Numbered from the stretch's first letter, positions 1 to 12,118 are shown. The stretch: DNA of 64,000 bases from Dromiciops gliroides (GCF_019393635.1 NC_057862.1:118994145-119058144), one strand, 5' to 3'. A program made the numbers and translations. Notes: generated by a model not told the origin, from the sequence alone.

Positions 1-425
1 ATAGGCACAAAGCATGTGGCTCAGAGGTACCAATTTCCTTGAGCAGGAGACCGGCAGGTACTTTTATAGGGGGCTGACGGGGGGAGGGGTGACCATTTGC
101 CTGTGGAAAGTTCCTTTAGTGAGGGAGGACCATCCCCCACTGGTGGTAGCTGGGGGAATTGGGTGAGGAGTGGAGGACCATCCCCCACTGGTAGTGACTA
201 GAGGAATTAGGTGAGGGGTGGCTACAGATCTCTCTTCAGGACACAAAGGCTGCAGCCACACCCAAATTTATCTCCCAGGGGTAAGGGAGACCAGAATGAA
301 GGGTGGAGGTCCCAAAGCTAGTTCAGTGCAAACTGGTTCCGCTTATCTCTCTGGTTTAGTTTCTCAAGGAGAAGATTCCTTGATGTGCCCCAGAGAACTT
401 CTGGGGTGCTCTGCACCCTATGACA
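1..425 (-). mobile_element. Partial LTR (family C), cut by the window start
   Basis: This stretch matches, with substitutions and small gaps, the complete LTR at 58298-58898, including the shared block that reads ggaaagttcctttagtgagg and the block with gagaacttctggggt. The minus strand has a TATAAAA box near 64-70, so the LTR points left. Its end on the + strand is the ACA at 423-425; no purine tract lies just beyond, so a solo LTR is more likely than the 3' end of a provirus. The left part is outside the window. Confidence 0.65.
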
Positions 426-983
426 TTAGGCAATTCAGAAAATACTCTGATTTTGGTGGTCTGGACTACCTTACTATCTTTTTCCACAGGTGGAAGAGTA
501 GTTTCCTATTAGTACCGTGTCAGCTTTTTGTCAAACTCTATATAAGTTTGAACCTTGAGTCATTCAGGGCCTGAGATCAAACCTTGTTGCAAGTCAGAGC
601 CCCTAGCCCATCTGTGGAGCTGAGAACAGTGGAGAAGTATAACCTCTCCCATTCTGTTACCTTCCACATCTGTCCCCCTACCAGGGCTGCCATCCTATGG
701 TGCAGTTTTGCCCTTTGGAAACAGTTCCCTTTCCTTTCCCTACAAGATAAGTGTCTGGGAACAAAAGTATGGAGCAATCCCTATGTCCTAGGGGATACTT
801 TTCACTGTTTCTGCTGGAATTTTTATATGCATTTGAGCTATTCAGGCTTGCTAAGTGTGAAGTTCGTCACTTAAGGAAGTAAAAGTACTTCCTTATTACC
901 TTTCAATGACTTTTGCCTCTTCCAACCTTTTGCTTCGATAAAGTTCAAGGAGGTAGAGGACAACCCTTACATCCATATATCTA
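426..983. other. No gene or repeat recognised
   Basis: Short overlapping open frames exist on both strands but none resembles a known protein. No splice-flanked exon or recognised repeat was seen. It may be old repeat or unique intergenic DNA. Confidence 0.4.
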
Positions 984-1130
984 TTTTTTTTTTTAGTGAG
1001 TCAATTGGGGTTAAGTGACTTGCCCAGGGTCACACAGCTAGTAAGTGTTAAGTGTCTGAGGCCAGATTTGAACTCAGGTACTCCTGACTCCAGGGCCGGT
1101 GCTCTATCCACTGCACCATCTAGCTGCCCC
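984..1130 (-). mobile_element. tRNA-derived SINE
   Basis: A reverse-oriented copy of the main SINE family of this window. On the minus strand it starts GGGGCAGCTAGATGG, includes the B-box-like GTTCAAATC, and ends with GCAAGTCACTTAACCCC and an A-rich tail (poly-T at 984-996 on the + strand). Confidence 0.85.
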
Positions 1131-1140
1131 AAAACACTAC

Positions 1141-1301
1141 TTTTTTCTTCTTTCTTCTTTCTTATTCTTCTTCCAGGGCAATGGGGGTTAAGTGACTTGC
1201 CCAGGGTCACACAGCTATTCAAGTGTCTGAGGCTGGATTTGAACTCACGTCCTCCTGAATCCAGGGCTGGTTCTTTATCCACTATGCCACCTAGCTGCCC
1301 C
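1141..1301 (-). mobile_element. tRNA-derived SINE
   Basis: Second tandem copy, 10 bases from the previous one, same orientation. It has a short internal deletion after CACACAGCTA relative to other copies and a CT-rich stretch standing for the A-rich tail. Confidence 0.8.
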
Positions 1302-3121
1302 ATCATCCATATCATCTTAATTTCCCAGGATACCTTCCTCTTTCCCCACCTGGAGAGCCATCCCTTATCTCACTTATCTGTCCTACCCATCAGCTTCTAT
1401 GACAACAGTTCTAATAGAAATAGTTTATGTATTTTAACCATTCATACTCATTTAGATTATTGGACAGTCCTTTAAAATAGGATCTTCCTGACTTCCCCAA
1501 GATATTTTTCCTTTGGGGAAGGGATGAGACAGATGGAATACAACGGAGGGAGAAAGTCCAAAGTTGTTCTTCTTTTTCTGGATATTATTATGAAAGCTGG
1601 CAATATTGGGGAATGAAGTAGAACTGCCATCTGCTTTGACACTGCACCTTGAATGTAGATAAATTCTGCAGGTAAACAAGGAAAATGTTTAAAACAAACC
1701 TTTAACAAATTCAATTTGCAGACATTTTGAAAAGAAAAAGACACTGTGTAATGTTCAAGCTAAGTTTCATGTGTCACTTTTTCAAAATCATGTTAATATT
1801 AAACAATTAATATAAAATGATAGGACTGGGAGATGGAAGGATTCTGGTAGATCTTTAAGTCTAAACTCTTTCACTGAAAAAAAAATATGAGCAAGTCAAG
1901 AAGGTAAACAATTTTTATCAAGGTCAATTATTGCCAAGGTCATACAGTAACAAAGTAGCATACAGAAAGTTTAAAAATCTGACATACAAACCCACATCCT
2001 CTGACTAAAAATTCAATGAGCTTTTCATTATACCAAATTTCACCGTGCCTTTATAACTTTTTGCCTTTTTTATGTTTTCTTCCCTCCATTTTACATGTGG
2101 TAATATTTTAGAAATTATGCATAATATGTAGATTTTTGTTTCTACTCAGCCTACATGTACTTATTAGTTTGACCTTCAATTGACCTTGATCCCACAGGTC
2201 TTTGGGTTTAGAGAATCTCTGTTTGTCTCAGGAGTTATATGGCTGTAGGGGGATAGGGTGGAGAGTTGAAAACATTGGGAATAAAACCAGAAGAAGGAAA
2301 ATATAATATGTGGGAGGATGTTTCTCTAGTGCCTGTCGCAGTTTGCCAACAGCAAGGGTTTCCTTTTCTCTTGCCTCCACACTCCCACCCACTCATACCA
2401 TAAGGAAGTCCCACAAGATAGGTAAATGAATGATATCATACTTCTACGCAAGATCAAGTTTCCATAAACAGGACAACTTATAATCAGAGAAACAATTTTT
2501 ATGCCTATCCCTAAACTAAATAAGCCCTCAAGGCAAACACAAACTGAGTTCAGGCAAGATCATTCTGGGGGCTAGGAGCTGGTGATGTTTGTATTCTACA
2601 TAGCTAGAGCTGACCCTCATACCTCTACCACCTAGAATGGGGACTTTTTCTATTAACACTGATCCTGACTGCTGTCCTCTTTATAGCTTTAACAAACAGC
2701 TATCACACTGTATCCCACCTCTTACCTATGGGATACTCTGTCAAAACCTTACAAATGTAATGTCCTATAAATGATAGTCTTCTGAGGACGAAATTTCAGA
2801 GACATCAGGAACTTGTGCTTATTAATTTGAATATATTATACCTGAAAGGGCATTAAAAGCTTAGAAGTAGCTGGTGGCAGGGGAAGAAAGGCACCATATA
2901 ATCAATTTAATTCCACATGTGAACTTAAAAAAAAATAGAAGGAAATTGCCTGAGAGGCTATGAAATTCCTCTCTCATGTATCCTGGTTTGATGCCCTGAA
3001 AAGGCCATCTATAAAAGGTGCTCCCACTTACTTTCTTTTCACACTCTTCTTAACTCTCCACAGCCTGGCTTCTAATCTCATCATTCATCTGAAACTTCAC
3101 TCTCCAAAGATACTGGTGATT
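1302..3121. other. No gene recognised; AT-rich intergenic DNA
   Basis: AT-rich sequence with a short MIR-like trace near 1890-2040 (phrases resembling a SINE core around ggtcatacag). No convincing coding exon, RNA gene or intact repeat was seen. Confidence 0.4.
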
Positions 3122-3276
3122 CTTTTTTTTTTTTTTTTTTAGTGAGGCAATTGGGGTTAAGTGACTTGCCAAGGGTCACACAGCTAGTAAGTGTTAAGTG
3201 TCTGAGGCTAGATTTGAACTCAGGTACTCCCGACTCCAAGGCCAGTGCTCTATCCACTGCGCCACCTAGCTGCCCC
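3122..3276 (-). mobile_element. tRNA-derived SINE
   Basis: Full-length copy, A-tail seen as poly-T at 3122-3141, tRNA head ending in CTAGCTGCCCC at 3276. The host words gatactggtgattctt before it and gatactgatgattctt after it form an imperfect target duplication of about 16 bases. Confidence 0.9.
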
Positions 3277-3289
3277 GATACTGATGATT

Positions 3290-4395
3290 CTTAATTGGCA
3301 AATCTAATGGCCTTTTCTAGATCCTCATTCTTCTTGACCTCTCAGGAGTCTCTGACATTGTCAATTAGCCTATTCTCTTTGATATTCTCTTTTCACTATA
3401 TCTTTATTATAGATACTCTTCTTTCCTGGTTCTCTTCCTACCTGTCTGCTTCTTTTGTCTTCTTTGCTGGATCTCTGTCAAAGTCATTCCTGCTTTTTTT
3501 CCCTTCTCCTTCTATACTGTTTCACTTGGTGATCTTATCAGCTTCCCTGAATTCAGTGATCATCTTTATGCTGATCCCTAACCTCTCTGCTGAACTCCAG
3601 TCTCATAACCTAGTTGTCATCATTAACTCATTCTCTTTCTCACTCCCTATTATCCAATCTGTTGTCAAATCCTGTCAATTTTACCTCTGTAACACCTCCC
3701 TGTGCACCTTCTTCTCTTCTGTAACGTTGCTACCACCCTGGGACAGGTCCTCATCACGTCACACCTGGACTATTGCAACAGCCTCCTGGTTGGCCTCCCT
3801 TCCACAAGTGCCTTCCTACTCGAGTCCATCCTTCACTCAACTATCAAAGGGATCTTCCTAAAGTACAGGTTTGATCATGTTACTCTCTCACTCAGAAAAC
3901 TCTAATGGCTTCCTGTCATCTCGAGAACCAAATATTCAATCCTGTATTTGGCATTCAATCAAAGCCCTTCATAACCTGTCTCTTCCCCTACCTTTTCACC
4001 TTTTCAGTCTTCCTACACTTTATTCCCTTCCATGTACCCTGTAATCCAGTGAAACTGGCCTCCTTAATGTTCTTAGAACAAGATACTCTATTTCCAGACT
4101 GAGCATTTTCGCTGACTATCCCCCATGCCTAGAATGCTCTTCTTCTTCATAGCTGCCTCTTGACTTCCTTCAAGTCCCATAGTAGGTGCTTAATATATAT
4201 ATATATTTTTTTGTGAGGCAATTGGGATTAAGTGACTTGCCCAGGGTCACACAGCTAGTAAGTGTCAAGTGTCTGAGGCCGGATTTGAACTCAGGTAATC
4301 CTGAATCCAGGGCCGGTGCTTTACCACTGCGCCATCTAGCTGCCCCAGTAGGTGCTTAATAAATGTTTATTTGGCCTCAGACAATTTCTAGCTTT
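3290..4395 (+). mobile_element. LINE L2 3' region
   Basis: The sequence carries hallmarks of the L2 3' end: the cacctggactattgcaacag block at about 3758, the phrase resembling gatcatgttactctctcact at about 3871, and the tail aggtgcttaataaatg near 4350. The 188-residue open frame at 3295-3861 lies wholly in this element and is not a gene. A SINE at 4198-4346 interrupts the tail. Confidence 0.75.
4198..4346 (-). mobile_element. tRNA-derived SINE inserted in L2 tail
   Basis: Minus-strand SINE flanked by a clear target duplication: agtaggtgcttaata occurs just before (4181-4195) and just after (4347-4361). The duplicated bases belong to the L2 tail, so the SINE is younger than the L2. Confidence 0.9.
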
Positions 4396-4669
4396 GTGGC
4401 CTTGAGCAAGTCACTTAATCCTGGATTGCCTCCAAAAATGTTTGACTGATTAGCTTTACCAACTCATTCATAATGCCTTTTTACTAATAATATCTCAGTT
4501 GTTAGGGCAGGACACAAATTTATCTCTCATTATAACTGTTTTAGTTTCCCTGGAGAGGTATAACTAAATTTCAATTATCTCTAGCCATGAATTTATATCT
4601 ATCAATGAAATACACTGTTCTTGTGAAGAATATGGAGAGATATGGATTCAATGATAGTAAAGTCCAATA

Positions 4670-5215
4670 GTTTCAGACCTGCTTGTATGGTTGTACTCAA
4701 AGAGTTACTGTGGGTCAATGTGGAAAGTTTCCAATTGAGTACTTGAGGGATCTGTGCTTGGCCCTATCCTATTTAACATTTATATCAATGGCTTAGGTAA
4801 TTTGCAAATGCTGAAAACCTGGGATGCATAAGGGAACGAGCCCAATGAGAAGAATCAGGATCCAAAAGGATCCTGACAAGCTAAAGCATTGGGCTCAATC
4901 TAATTGGATGAGAGTCAGTAGGAATGCTTGCACTTCGATACAAAAAAATCTGTCACAAGTGTAAGATGGGGGAGGTATGAATAGACGATAGTTGTTCTAA
5001 AAAAAGATCTGTGCAATGTAGTGGATTGCAAGTTCAATGTGATTCAGCAGTGTGATGCAGTAGTCATAAAAGTTAATGCAATTTTGAGCTACATCAAAAG
5101 AGGCATAGCATCTAAGAATAGAGAAGTGATAATTCCACTACACCCTATCCTCTTCAGACCTTGTATGGACTTTGTGTTCAGTTATGCCCATTGACACCAA
5201 TATTACTCACTGTTG
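4670..5215 (+). mobile_element. LINE L3/CR1-like, left part
   Basis: Contains phrases typical of mammalian L3/CR1-like LINE ends: attcagcagtgtgatgcagt, gagctacatcaaaagaggca and the acctgtatggac-type block ending in tgtgttcagttatg. It continues at 6778 (gcagttctgggcaccacaa), so the element was split by a later L1 insertion. Confidence 0.55.
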
Positions 5216-5429
5216 AATTAGAAATCCTAGCAAGAGTAATAAGAAAAAGAAATTGAAGGGATCAGAATAGGGAATGAGGTGATAAAACTATCTCTTTTTG
5301 CAGACGTGATGATATTCTTGGAAAATCCCAAAGACTGAACTAAAAAGTTAGTTGAAGCAAATAATAATTTTAGCAAAGTAGCAGGATATAAAGTAAATCC
5401 GTATAAATCATCAGCATTCCTATACATAA

Positions 5430-5996
5430 TGTGGTATTTAAAATCTAACGTGGGTCCTTACCTGCTTCCTCCCCCCCCCAGTTTTTTTGGGGGAAACTAG
5501 GTAAGATTTACTGATAAATTCAGCAAGAGTTTAGGCTTTTAAGTATTTATTAAAGTGTATTAGAAGTTAGTGAAGAGAGAGAAGTTGCCAACAGATCTCT
5601 CATAGAATGGAAAACCCTAGCTTAGATCTATTTGGTATAGCCAGAGAGAAAACCTTCCCTTTCCCTAGCAGCCCACATGAAGTTCTGCCACCACACTGAA
5701 GTCCAGGAGGGAAAAAAGGAAGATCCAGCAAGCGAGCCACACCTTCCTACTTCCTGTTTCCCTCCCCCAAAAGGGAAGGTCCTTCAAGCTGATTGGTTGA
5801 GGGTGGTCTCCTGTTGATGTTGTGGTCCACAGTCTCTGAGAACAACACCCCACTTAGGGTTGGCCAGACATGGTCTCAATTTTATTGATTTTAAGTAGGT
5901 TCTCAGTCTGTATCTCCGTCTCATCCAATTCAATCAATTCCAAAACAATCTTTAGGTGGGACCCCTGGGTGTCTGCCAAATCCCATTATTTTATCA
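5430..5996 (-). mobile_element. LTR (family B) inserted in L1
   Basis: Begins TGTGGTATTT on the + strand and holds the polyadenylation signal AATAAA on the minus strand (5546-5551) inside a block shared with the LTRs at 22009-22461 and 61851-62209 (cttttaag followed by tttatta and an agagagagaa run). The left edge is placed where the L1 frame breaks off; the right edge is approximate and I found no clean target duplication. Confidence 0.5.
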
Positions 5997-6229
5997 CAAA
6001 CAATACTCTTCAAGTAAAAAATACCCCATTTAAAATAACTCTGGACATACCTGAAAGTAAGTCAAGACAAACTCAGGAACTATATAAACAAAATTATGTT
6101 AAAAAAACTTTTTATAGAAATAAGATCAGATTTAAATAATTGGAGATATATTAGTTGTTCATGGGTAGGCAGGGCCAATATAACAAAAATGATAATTTTA
6201 CCCAAACTACCTTATATATTGTGAGATTT

Positions 6230-6765
6230 AAAATTGGATATTAGATCATAAATCTCCCCTACTTAACCTTTCCCTTAATTTATCTCCCAAACTAGTAAAT
6301 GGAAGCAGCTTTTGGTTTTCTAGATAGACCTTTTTATTTATAGTTATGATAGTCACAAGGTGATGTTGATTAGAAGGATAGGAAAGTAGAAACACAATAC
6401 AAATCGTCTTAAGTCTAAGCTTAGTCTATATTCCTTATAACAACTCACCAAACCAACAAGGCCACCTTTGGAGAGAGAGTCTGTGCCGCGCCGTCAGGAG
6501 TCCCGCCAAGCAGGCAAAAGAGGCTCCTCTCCTTCTCTCCACCCCGGAAGTCCCAAAAAACCCCGCAGGCAGTCTGACATGCGCAGCAGGCGCACTGTAC
6601 CTGGAAGGCAGTCTGACATGCGCAGCAGGCGGACTGTACCCGGCAGGCAGTCTGACATGCGCAGCAGGCAGACTGTTCATCTCCTCCCCAAAAGGGTGGT
6701 CCTTGAAAAACTGGCGTCTTTCAGTTATCCTAACCGACTGTTAAAAACTTTCATATTTTACCACA
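6230..6765 (-). mobile_element. Solo LTR of the OTU-provirus family (family A)
   Basis: A 536-bp LTR starting TGTGAGATTT and ending ATTTTACCACA, the same ends as the provirus LTRs at 24416 and 32230, with scattered substitutions and a small indel. It is flanked on both sides by ATAT (6226-6229 and 6766-6769), a 4-bp target duplication. Three diverged copies of the 39-bp U3 repeat lie at about 6562-6677. The interior has been lost by recombination between LTRs. Open frames here are only LTR sequence. Confidence 0.9.
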
Positions 6766-6777
6766 ATATTCAATGCC

Positions 6778-7210
6778 ATCCCAATTCAATGAGCAGTTCT
6801 GGGCACCACAATTTAAGGACAATAATAAATTGGAGAGTGTTGAGAGGAAAATGAGGGTACTGAAGGGTCTTCAGTACATGACATGAGGATCAGTTAAAGG
6901 AACTGAGAATTTTGTGCTTGGAGAAAAGAAGATATGATAGCTATTTCAAGTGTTTAAAGGACCCTAATACTAAGGGAGAGACTAGATTTGTTCTTTTTGG
7001 TTTCAGAGGATAGAACCAGGAGCTTTAAATGGAAGTCGCAAAGAGGCAAATTTAGGTTTGATATCAGAAAAGACTTCCTAACAGACTTTCTGAAAACAAA
7101 CTGGCTTGCTTTCAGAGGTAGTGTGTTCCCCCTCCTTGGAGGTATTCATGCAGAAGCTGGCCAACTACTTGTTGGGTATTTCATAGTTAGGATCCCTTTT
7201 ATGTATCAGT
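6778..7210 (+). mobile_element. LINE L3/CR1-like, right part
   Basis: Continuation of the element left at 5215. Recognisable are gaggatcagttaaaggaact, the ggagaaaagaagatatgata block, the tttgatatcagaaaagactt block and a final ttggaggtattcatgcagaa block typical of the L3/CR1 3' region. The 92-residue frame at 6988 lies in it and is not a gene. Confidence 0.55.
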
Positions 7211-7471
7211 TGAACTTTATTGCTATCAAAACTCCTATCGACTTAGATTTTATGATGCTGTTCTAGTTAGTATGTTAATATAGTTAATATGTCCTGGGCT
7301 CACTCTCCCTGATCCAGTTTGGTACATCTCTCCCCTCTTTGCACCCTAGGTTCTAGGGGTATTCTAAGAGTTTGGAGTGTCTCTAATACCATCAGCTTGA
7401 GCCCCCATTTCAAGTGTATGTTTCCCCCACTGTTAGCCACCAGTGAGTGATTTCTCAGCTCTATTAGTTTT

Positions 7472-7612
7472 GGGGGTTTTTTTTTGCAGGGCAATGGGGA
7501 TTAAGTGACTTGCCCAGGGTCACACAGCTAGTAAGTGTCAAGTGTCTGAGGTCAGATTTAAACCCAGGTCCTCTTGCATCCAGGGCTGGTGCTTTATCCA
7601 CTGTGCCATCCA
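7472..7612 (-). mobile_element. tRNA-derived SINE, slightly truncated head
   Basis: Same SINE family with gggcaatggggattaagtga at the tail side. The tRNA head stops at ctgtgccatcc, lacking the last few bases of full copies. Confidence 0.8.
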
Positions 7613-7755
7613 TTAGCTTTTACAAAAGAAAATTTACTTCAAAGATATAGCAAGAACAAAAATATAAACATTTCCCTAGAACCAGTTACACAATGTATAT
7701 GCATGCTCTAGAATCGCTCCAAGACTTTTCCTTTGCACATCATTACAACTCTTTT

Positions 7756-7902
7756 TTTTTGCTTTTTGCGGGGCAATGGGGGTTAAGTGACTTGCCCAGG
7801 ATCACACAGCTAGCAAGTGTCAAGTGTCTGAGGCTGGATTTGAACTCAGATCCTCCTGAATCCAGGGTTGGTGCTTTATCTACTGCACCACCTAGCTGCC
7901 CC
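7756..7902 (-). mobile_element. tRNA-derived SINE with target duplication
   Basis: Full copy flanked by the direct repeat cattacaactctttt (7741-7755 before; 7903-7917 after), showing LINE-mediated insertion. Confidence 0.9.
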
Positions 7903-7979
7903 CATTACAACTCTTTTAGAAGCAATCTCTTGGGCTTCTTTTATGTGGAGAAATGCACCAATTACACATGTTGATGTAG

Positions 7980-8382
7980 TCAAATACATACTTGTGCTTG
8001 TACAGATGGGACCTATTGGATAACCCTCTCCCCATGCCTGTTAAATTCTTTCCTTTTTGATGCTGCTGGAGAGTGTATTTTGAACATGTTGTCTATGTCT
8101 CAGATCCAAACTAGTCCTCTAGGATCCCAAGGAGACATAAGCATTGTCCTTTCACTTTCTCCCCAGTGCCATACAAGAAAGAGTTTCATACCAGTCAGTG
8201 TGATACAGTCTAATGCTGCTCCACATGTACAAGCAAAAATCACAGTTGTCCCCAAATAAAAAGTTATACAAATTCAACAAAGAACATTTCAGAAAAAATT
8301 ACCAAAGATTGCTGCTTGCTTAACACTCAACAATACTTTTCTCAGTGCTTAAAACAACTTTCCTCAACTGGAGGACAATTAA

Positions 8383-8388
<6 letters not shown>
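7980..8388. other. No gene recognised
   Basis: Intergenic sequence with no convincing coding or repeat signature. Confidence 0.35.
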
Positions 8389-8609
<221 letters not shown>

Positions 8610-10043
8610 ATTGGCTTCCTGTGTTGGATGGAAGCCTGGACCCAACAGAGCTTCCCAAACCACATGGATGAAACCAGATTTCTGACCTGAGTTTGACTGG
8701 CAGTCACCCTCACATTCTTAGGTGAAAAAACTAATTGTCCTTGGTGAAAACTCTTCCATTATTCCCTTAGTAATAGGGCCATCCATTGGAGTCCAGACAA
8801 AGATTTCTAAGTTTCCCTTTCCACATAGAGCACACTTAAATTTCTCTAGGGGCCCCTGCGCTATAAACAATCTGCTTAGAGGGCCAGGAAGATTTCCTCT
8901 GGATTATTCTTCCAAAGGGCATCCCAAAAATTCCCCAATGGATCTCTGTCACTGAAGGATAATCCTACTGGAATTCCAAACTCACTCAATAACAGGACAA
9001 ATAAACTCATAAATTAAGCACGAAGCGTTGATAGTTCTCTATCCAACCCTAGCTCCACCTCATTACACTGGGAATCCACCAGTAATAGAAACTCACATTC
9101 ACATGGAAGGATGCAGTAAATTTACACAACAATCCTGTCAGGTAAGTAGAGCAATAACATTGTTCCCTTTTTAGAGATGGTGGAACTGAGGCTCAGGGGC
9201 CTGAATGACTTGTTCTGGGTCTTGCAGTAGTAGAGTTAAGACTCCACTGCCATCTCCCACTCTAGAATGTGATACCAGTAAGTGTCCTATTTCAGTTTAA
9301 TAATTAATTTCAATTCACATCTCCCATACCTGTTAACAAGAGTTGCTCCTGAACTTGGAGAATTCATAAATTGTAATTGAGGAAACTGTAATAGATGACC
9401 TTAAAGGTCCCTTCCACAGCACAAAATCTATGATCCTAATTTACTTATGAATTAATCAAGAGCTAAAAGAATGAGAAATGCAAATTGAGACTTTTGTTTG
9501 TTTTTTTGGGAGAGATTTTCTCTGACCAAAGGGAATTCTAGAGTATCTTGGCATTGAAGACAAAATAAGACATCTTTCCCTTCCCTTTGTATCACACCCT
9601 CTAAAACAACAGCCTTTATTTGAGTGTCAAAATACTAAGTTACCAACTGTTAGAGGACAGACAAAATACTTAAATTTCCTGGCATAAATCTATTATCAGT
9701 ACCCACTTTCTGGGCCTGTTTCCAAAAGGAAATGAATATTATCATGTCCTTTGTAGGCATTCCCCTTGCCCCCCACAGCTTATGGCTTTTAAAGACTAAT
9801 CAGTCATTTGCAATAGAAGGAAGTATGACCTTTCTTTGAACCAGATTTTCTTCTGCATTTTGAACTTTCATTTACAGCCTACACAGGAAAACTATGAACA
9901 TTTAAAAGTCCTCTGTGATGCAAACAAAAATTCCACCTGCCCCCACATCTTGATGTTTTATATTTCCTGAGCAGTGAGTTCTTTCTTCAAATTGTATCAG
10001 GAGCCTCAAAGTATTAAAAGTCCAAACTTGGCTCTCCTTAGAG
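8610..10043. promoter_or_regulatory. Upstream region of BCL2A1
   Basis: This 1.4-kb stretch precedes the BCL2A1 start codon. A MIR-like SINE remnant on the minus strand lies at about 9090-9260 (gatggtggaactgaggctca). An NF-kappaB-like decamer, GGGGAATGCC on the minus strand, is at 9756-9765, one base off consensus; BCL2A1 is a known NF-kappaB target in other mammals, so this is a candidate only. No TATA box can be assigned with confidence. No other coding sequence was seen. Confidence 0.35.
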
Positions 10044-10463
10044 ATGGCTGATTATGAATTCCATTATGTTCACATGTTAGCCCAGGACTACTTGATGCAT
10101 GTTCAACAGATGCCCCAACTGGGATCATGTCTAAATAAGACATCTCAAATACTACAGAAGGTTGCTTTCTCTGTCCAAGAAGAAGTTGAAAAGGATATGG
10201 AAACATGCTTGAGCACTTTGGACATTGTTTCTGTAGATTCTGCCAGAAGAATTTTCAATAGTGTTATGGAAAAGGAATTCGAAGACGGCATCATTAACTG
10301 GGGACGGATTGTCACCATATTTGCTTTTGGGGGAATTCTCATCAAGAAGCTTCTGAGGCATACAGCTCCACTTACTATGGGCACTCAGGAAGAAATTTCT
10401 CATTTTATTGCTGAGTTCATAATGAACAACATAGCAGAGTGGATAAGACAAAATGGAGGATGG
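10044..10463 (+). CDS. BCL2A1: BCL2A1 (BFL-1/A1) coding exon 1
   Basis: Encodes residues 1-140 of the BCL2-related protein A1, a cytoplasmic and mitochondria-associated anti-apoptotic protein that binds the BH3 helices of pro-apoptotic partners such as BIM and BAX. Seen here: an N-terminal BH4-like helix ([14 protein letters not shown]), a BH3-like segment around residues 33-51 ([17 protein letters not shown]), BH1 with the core NWGR at 85-88, and the start of BH2 (EWIRQNGGW, 132-140). The ATG at 10044 gives the family's usual start. The exon ends after the Trp codon at 10463 and is followed by gtatgt, a good donor; phase 0. Reading past it gives a spurious extension to a stop at 10503-10505. 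With exon 2 at 17974 the product is 172 residues, close to the 175 of human. Assignment is by recognition of the BCL2-family motifs and the neighbouring MTHFS. Confidence 0.96.
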
Positions 10464-11969
10464 GTATGTTTTATAGAAATGTTTCTCAAAACTCTTTGTC
10501 AGTAAAATGAAAATGACAGTTTCCTTACTAATAGTTTAATTTACCTGATGATTCTGTCTGTTTAACACAGTCTTTCCAAGATGGCCTGTTTTACAAGTTT
10601 AGATGTTGATTAAAACTTTCTGGCACAGCTTCATTGAATCACATTAGTATAATGCCAGAAGGAGATTGTATCAGCAAACAGAATATATTTTATTTGTAAT
10701 AATATTAAAAAACAAGACTGGTGTTTCAGTTACTTGAAAAATAATTAACTGTCATATTCACCCTAAGTATCAACTACTAATTCTGTTCTCATAGTGTAGG
10801 GGAGAGGAAGGGCAAAGAGAGAATACGTAGGGATGTTGGAGTATTGCAGGGATCCAGTGAAGAGACAGAGAGGGTACCATAAATGGCCAGGCAGAGAGTA
10901 GGCAGAAGCAGATATTCATATACAAATTTGGTTGGAACTTGAAAGCCGATGTAGCCCATGTAGATGGGGAAGCTTGAAGAGATAAAGCAGAAAGCCAGCA
11001 GACCAAATAACCAGAAATCAGTTCAGAAGGGCATCTTAGGAAAAAGATGACACAATGTATGTTGTTTGGCTTCCTTTGGAAAGGGTATATGTATGTTGGA
11101 ATGTGTTGGTCCTTGTATCTTAAAGGTCAAGACATACTTAACATGTACAGAACATACCTACCTCTTGGCAGGACATTATTCAATTAGGGTGGGTATTTTC
11201 TTATAGTTGTCCTGACCATGTAGAATACATAACATGTTGGAAGTATCTCAATTAGCAATTATTTTAGACTCTTCTAATATTTATTTGAGACTGCTATACA
11301 TTTCAGCTCAGTAATTTTTTTCAGTCAATTTCCTAATTTTACAAATAATTAAACTCTATTCTCTAGTAACAATCTTTGTTAGTAAAAATGTATGCATTAT
11401 CCTGTCTGCTGCAAAGTGAGCCTACCTGTCAGTGAGATCCTTTTTTATGAAATTCTCAGACCTTGGTAAAAGTATGATTCATTTCATCATCGGTTATTAT
11501 TTCTTAAGACTTAGATGTACCAGGCACTGTTGGCTACTAGTATATAAACCTATATGATTTTCACACCAATAAGTAATCTACACATACTACATATTTTCCT
11601 TCTTCAGTAACAGTGCTATTATCTTTTTTGCTAATTGAGATACCTTCAATTAAATTATACCTGATACAACACCTAATTTCTCTTCAAAATATCTCTGTGA
11701 AGTGGCAGAGAGAAACTGTATTATCTTCCAATTTAGTGCAGGAGAACAGAGAAATTGATTGGCCTAGAGTTTAATAATTAGTCAACCCAGAACAAAGAGG
11801 TCCTTTTGGCTTCGTTTGAATTAGTTAATACATGTAGTCTGTTATACCATGATTTTATCAAATCTAGTTATAAGATAATTAATGCTCTTCACACATAGCA
11901 CCTCTTTTTATTTAAAAAAAATCAATAATTAAAAACAGTCATTGATTTTTTAATTAATCACCATTTCGC
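10464..11969 (+). other. BCL2A1 intron 1, left part
   Basis: Start of the 7.5-kb intron (10464-17973). AT-rich sequence with no coding signature. The intron's repeats further right are listed separately. Confidence 0.6.
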
Positions 11970-12118
11970 ATTTTTTTTTTTTGGTGATGCAGTTGGGGTT
12001 AAGTGACTTGCCTAGGGTCACACAGCTAGTAATTGTTAAGTGTCTGAGGCCAGATTTGAACTCAGGTCCTCCTGAATCCAGGGCCGGTGCTCTATCTACT
12101 GTGCCACCTAGCTGCCCC
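11970..12118 (-). mobile_element. tRNA-derived SINE in BCL2A1 intron
   Basis: Full copy, antisense to BCL2A1. The word caccattt before the poly-T (11961) and after the head (about 12119) is a short target duplication. Confidence 0.88.

Larger units (their letters stand above)
5216..6777 (+). mobile_element. L1 ORF2 fragment interrupted by two LTRs
   Basis: Segments 5216-5429, about 5997-6229 and 6766-6777 read as one L1 ORF2 piece in + orientation. The first part encodes the reverse-transcriptase block LFADVMIFLENPKD, where the usual ADD active site reads ADV, followed by KLVEANNNFSKVAGYKVN. The second part continues with a frame ending in KNDNFTQTTLY. Two LTRs (5430-5996 and 6230-6765) interrupt it. 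It is a dead fragment with stops. Confidence 0.7.

Noticed and set aside
3295-3861. 188-residue plus-strand frame
   Set aside because: Lies in an L2 LINE 3' region and has low-complexity Ser/Phe/Leu content; no domain recognised.
10464-10505. Extension of the BCL2A1 frame to a stop 14 codons after the Trp
   Set aside because: The extension reads into the intron past a good gtatgt donor; exon 2 at 17974 restores the known C-terminus.
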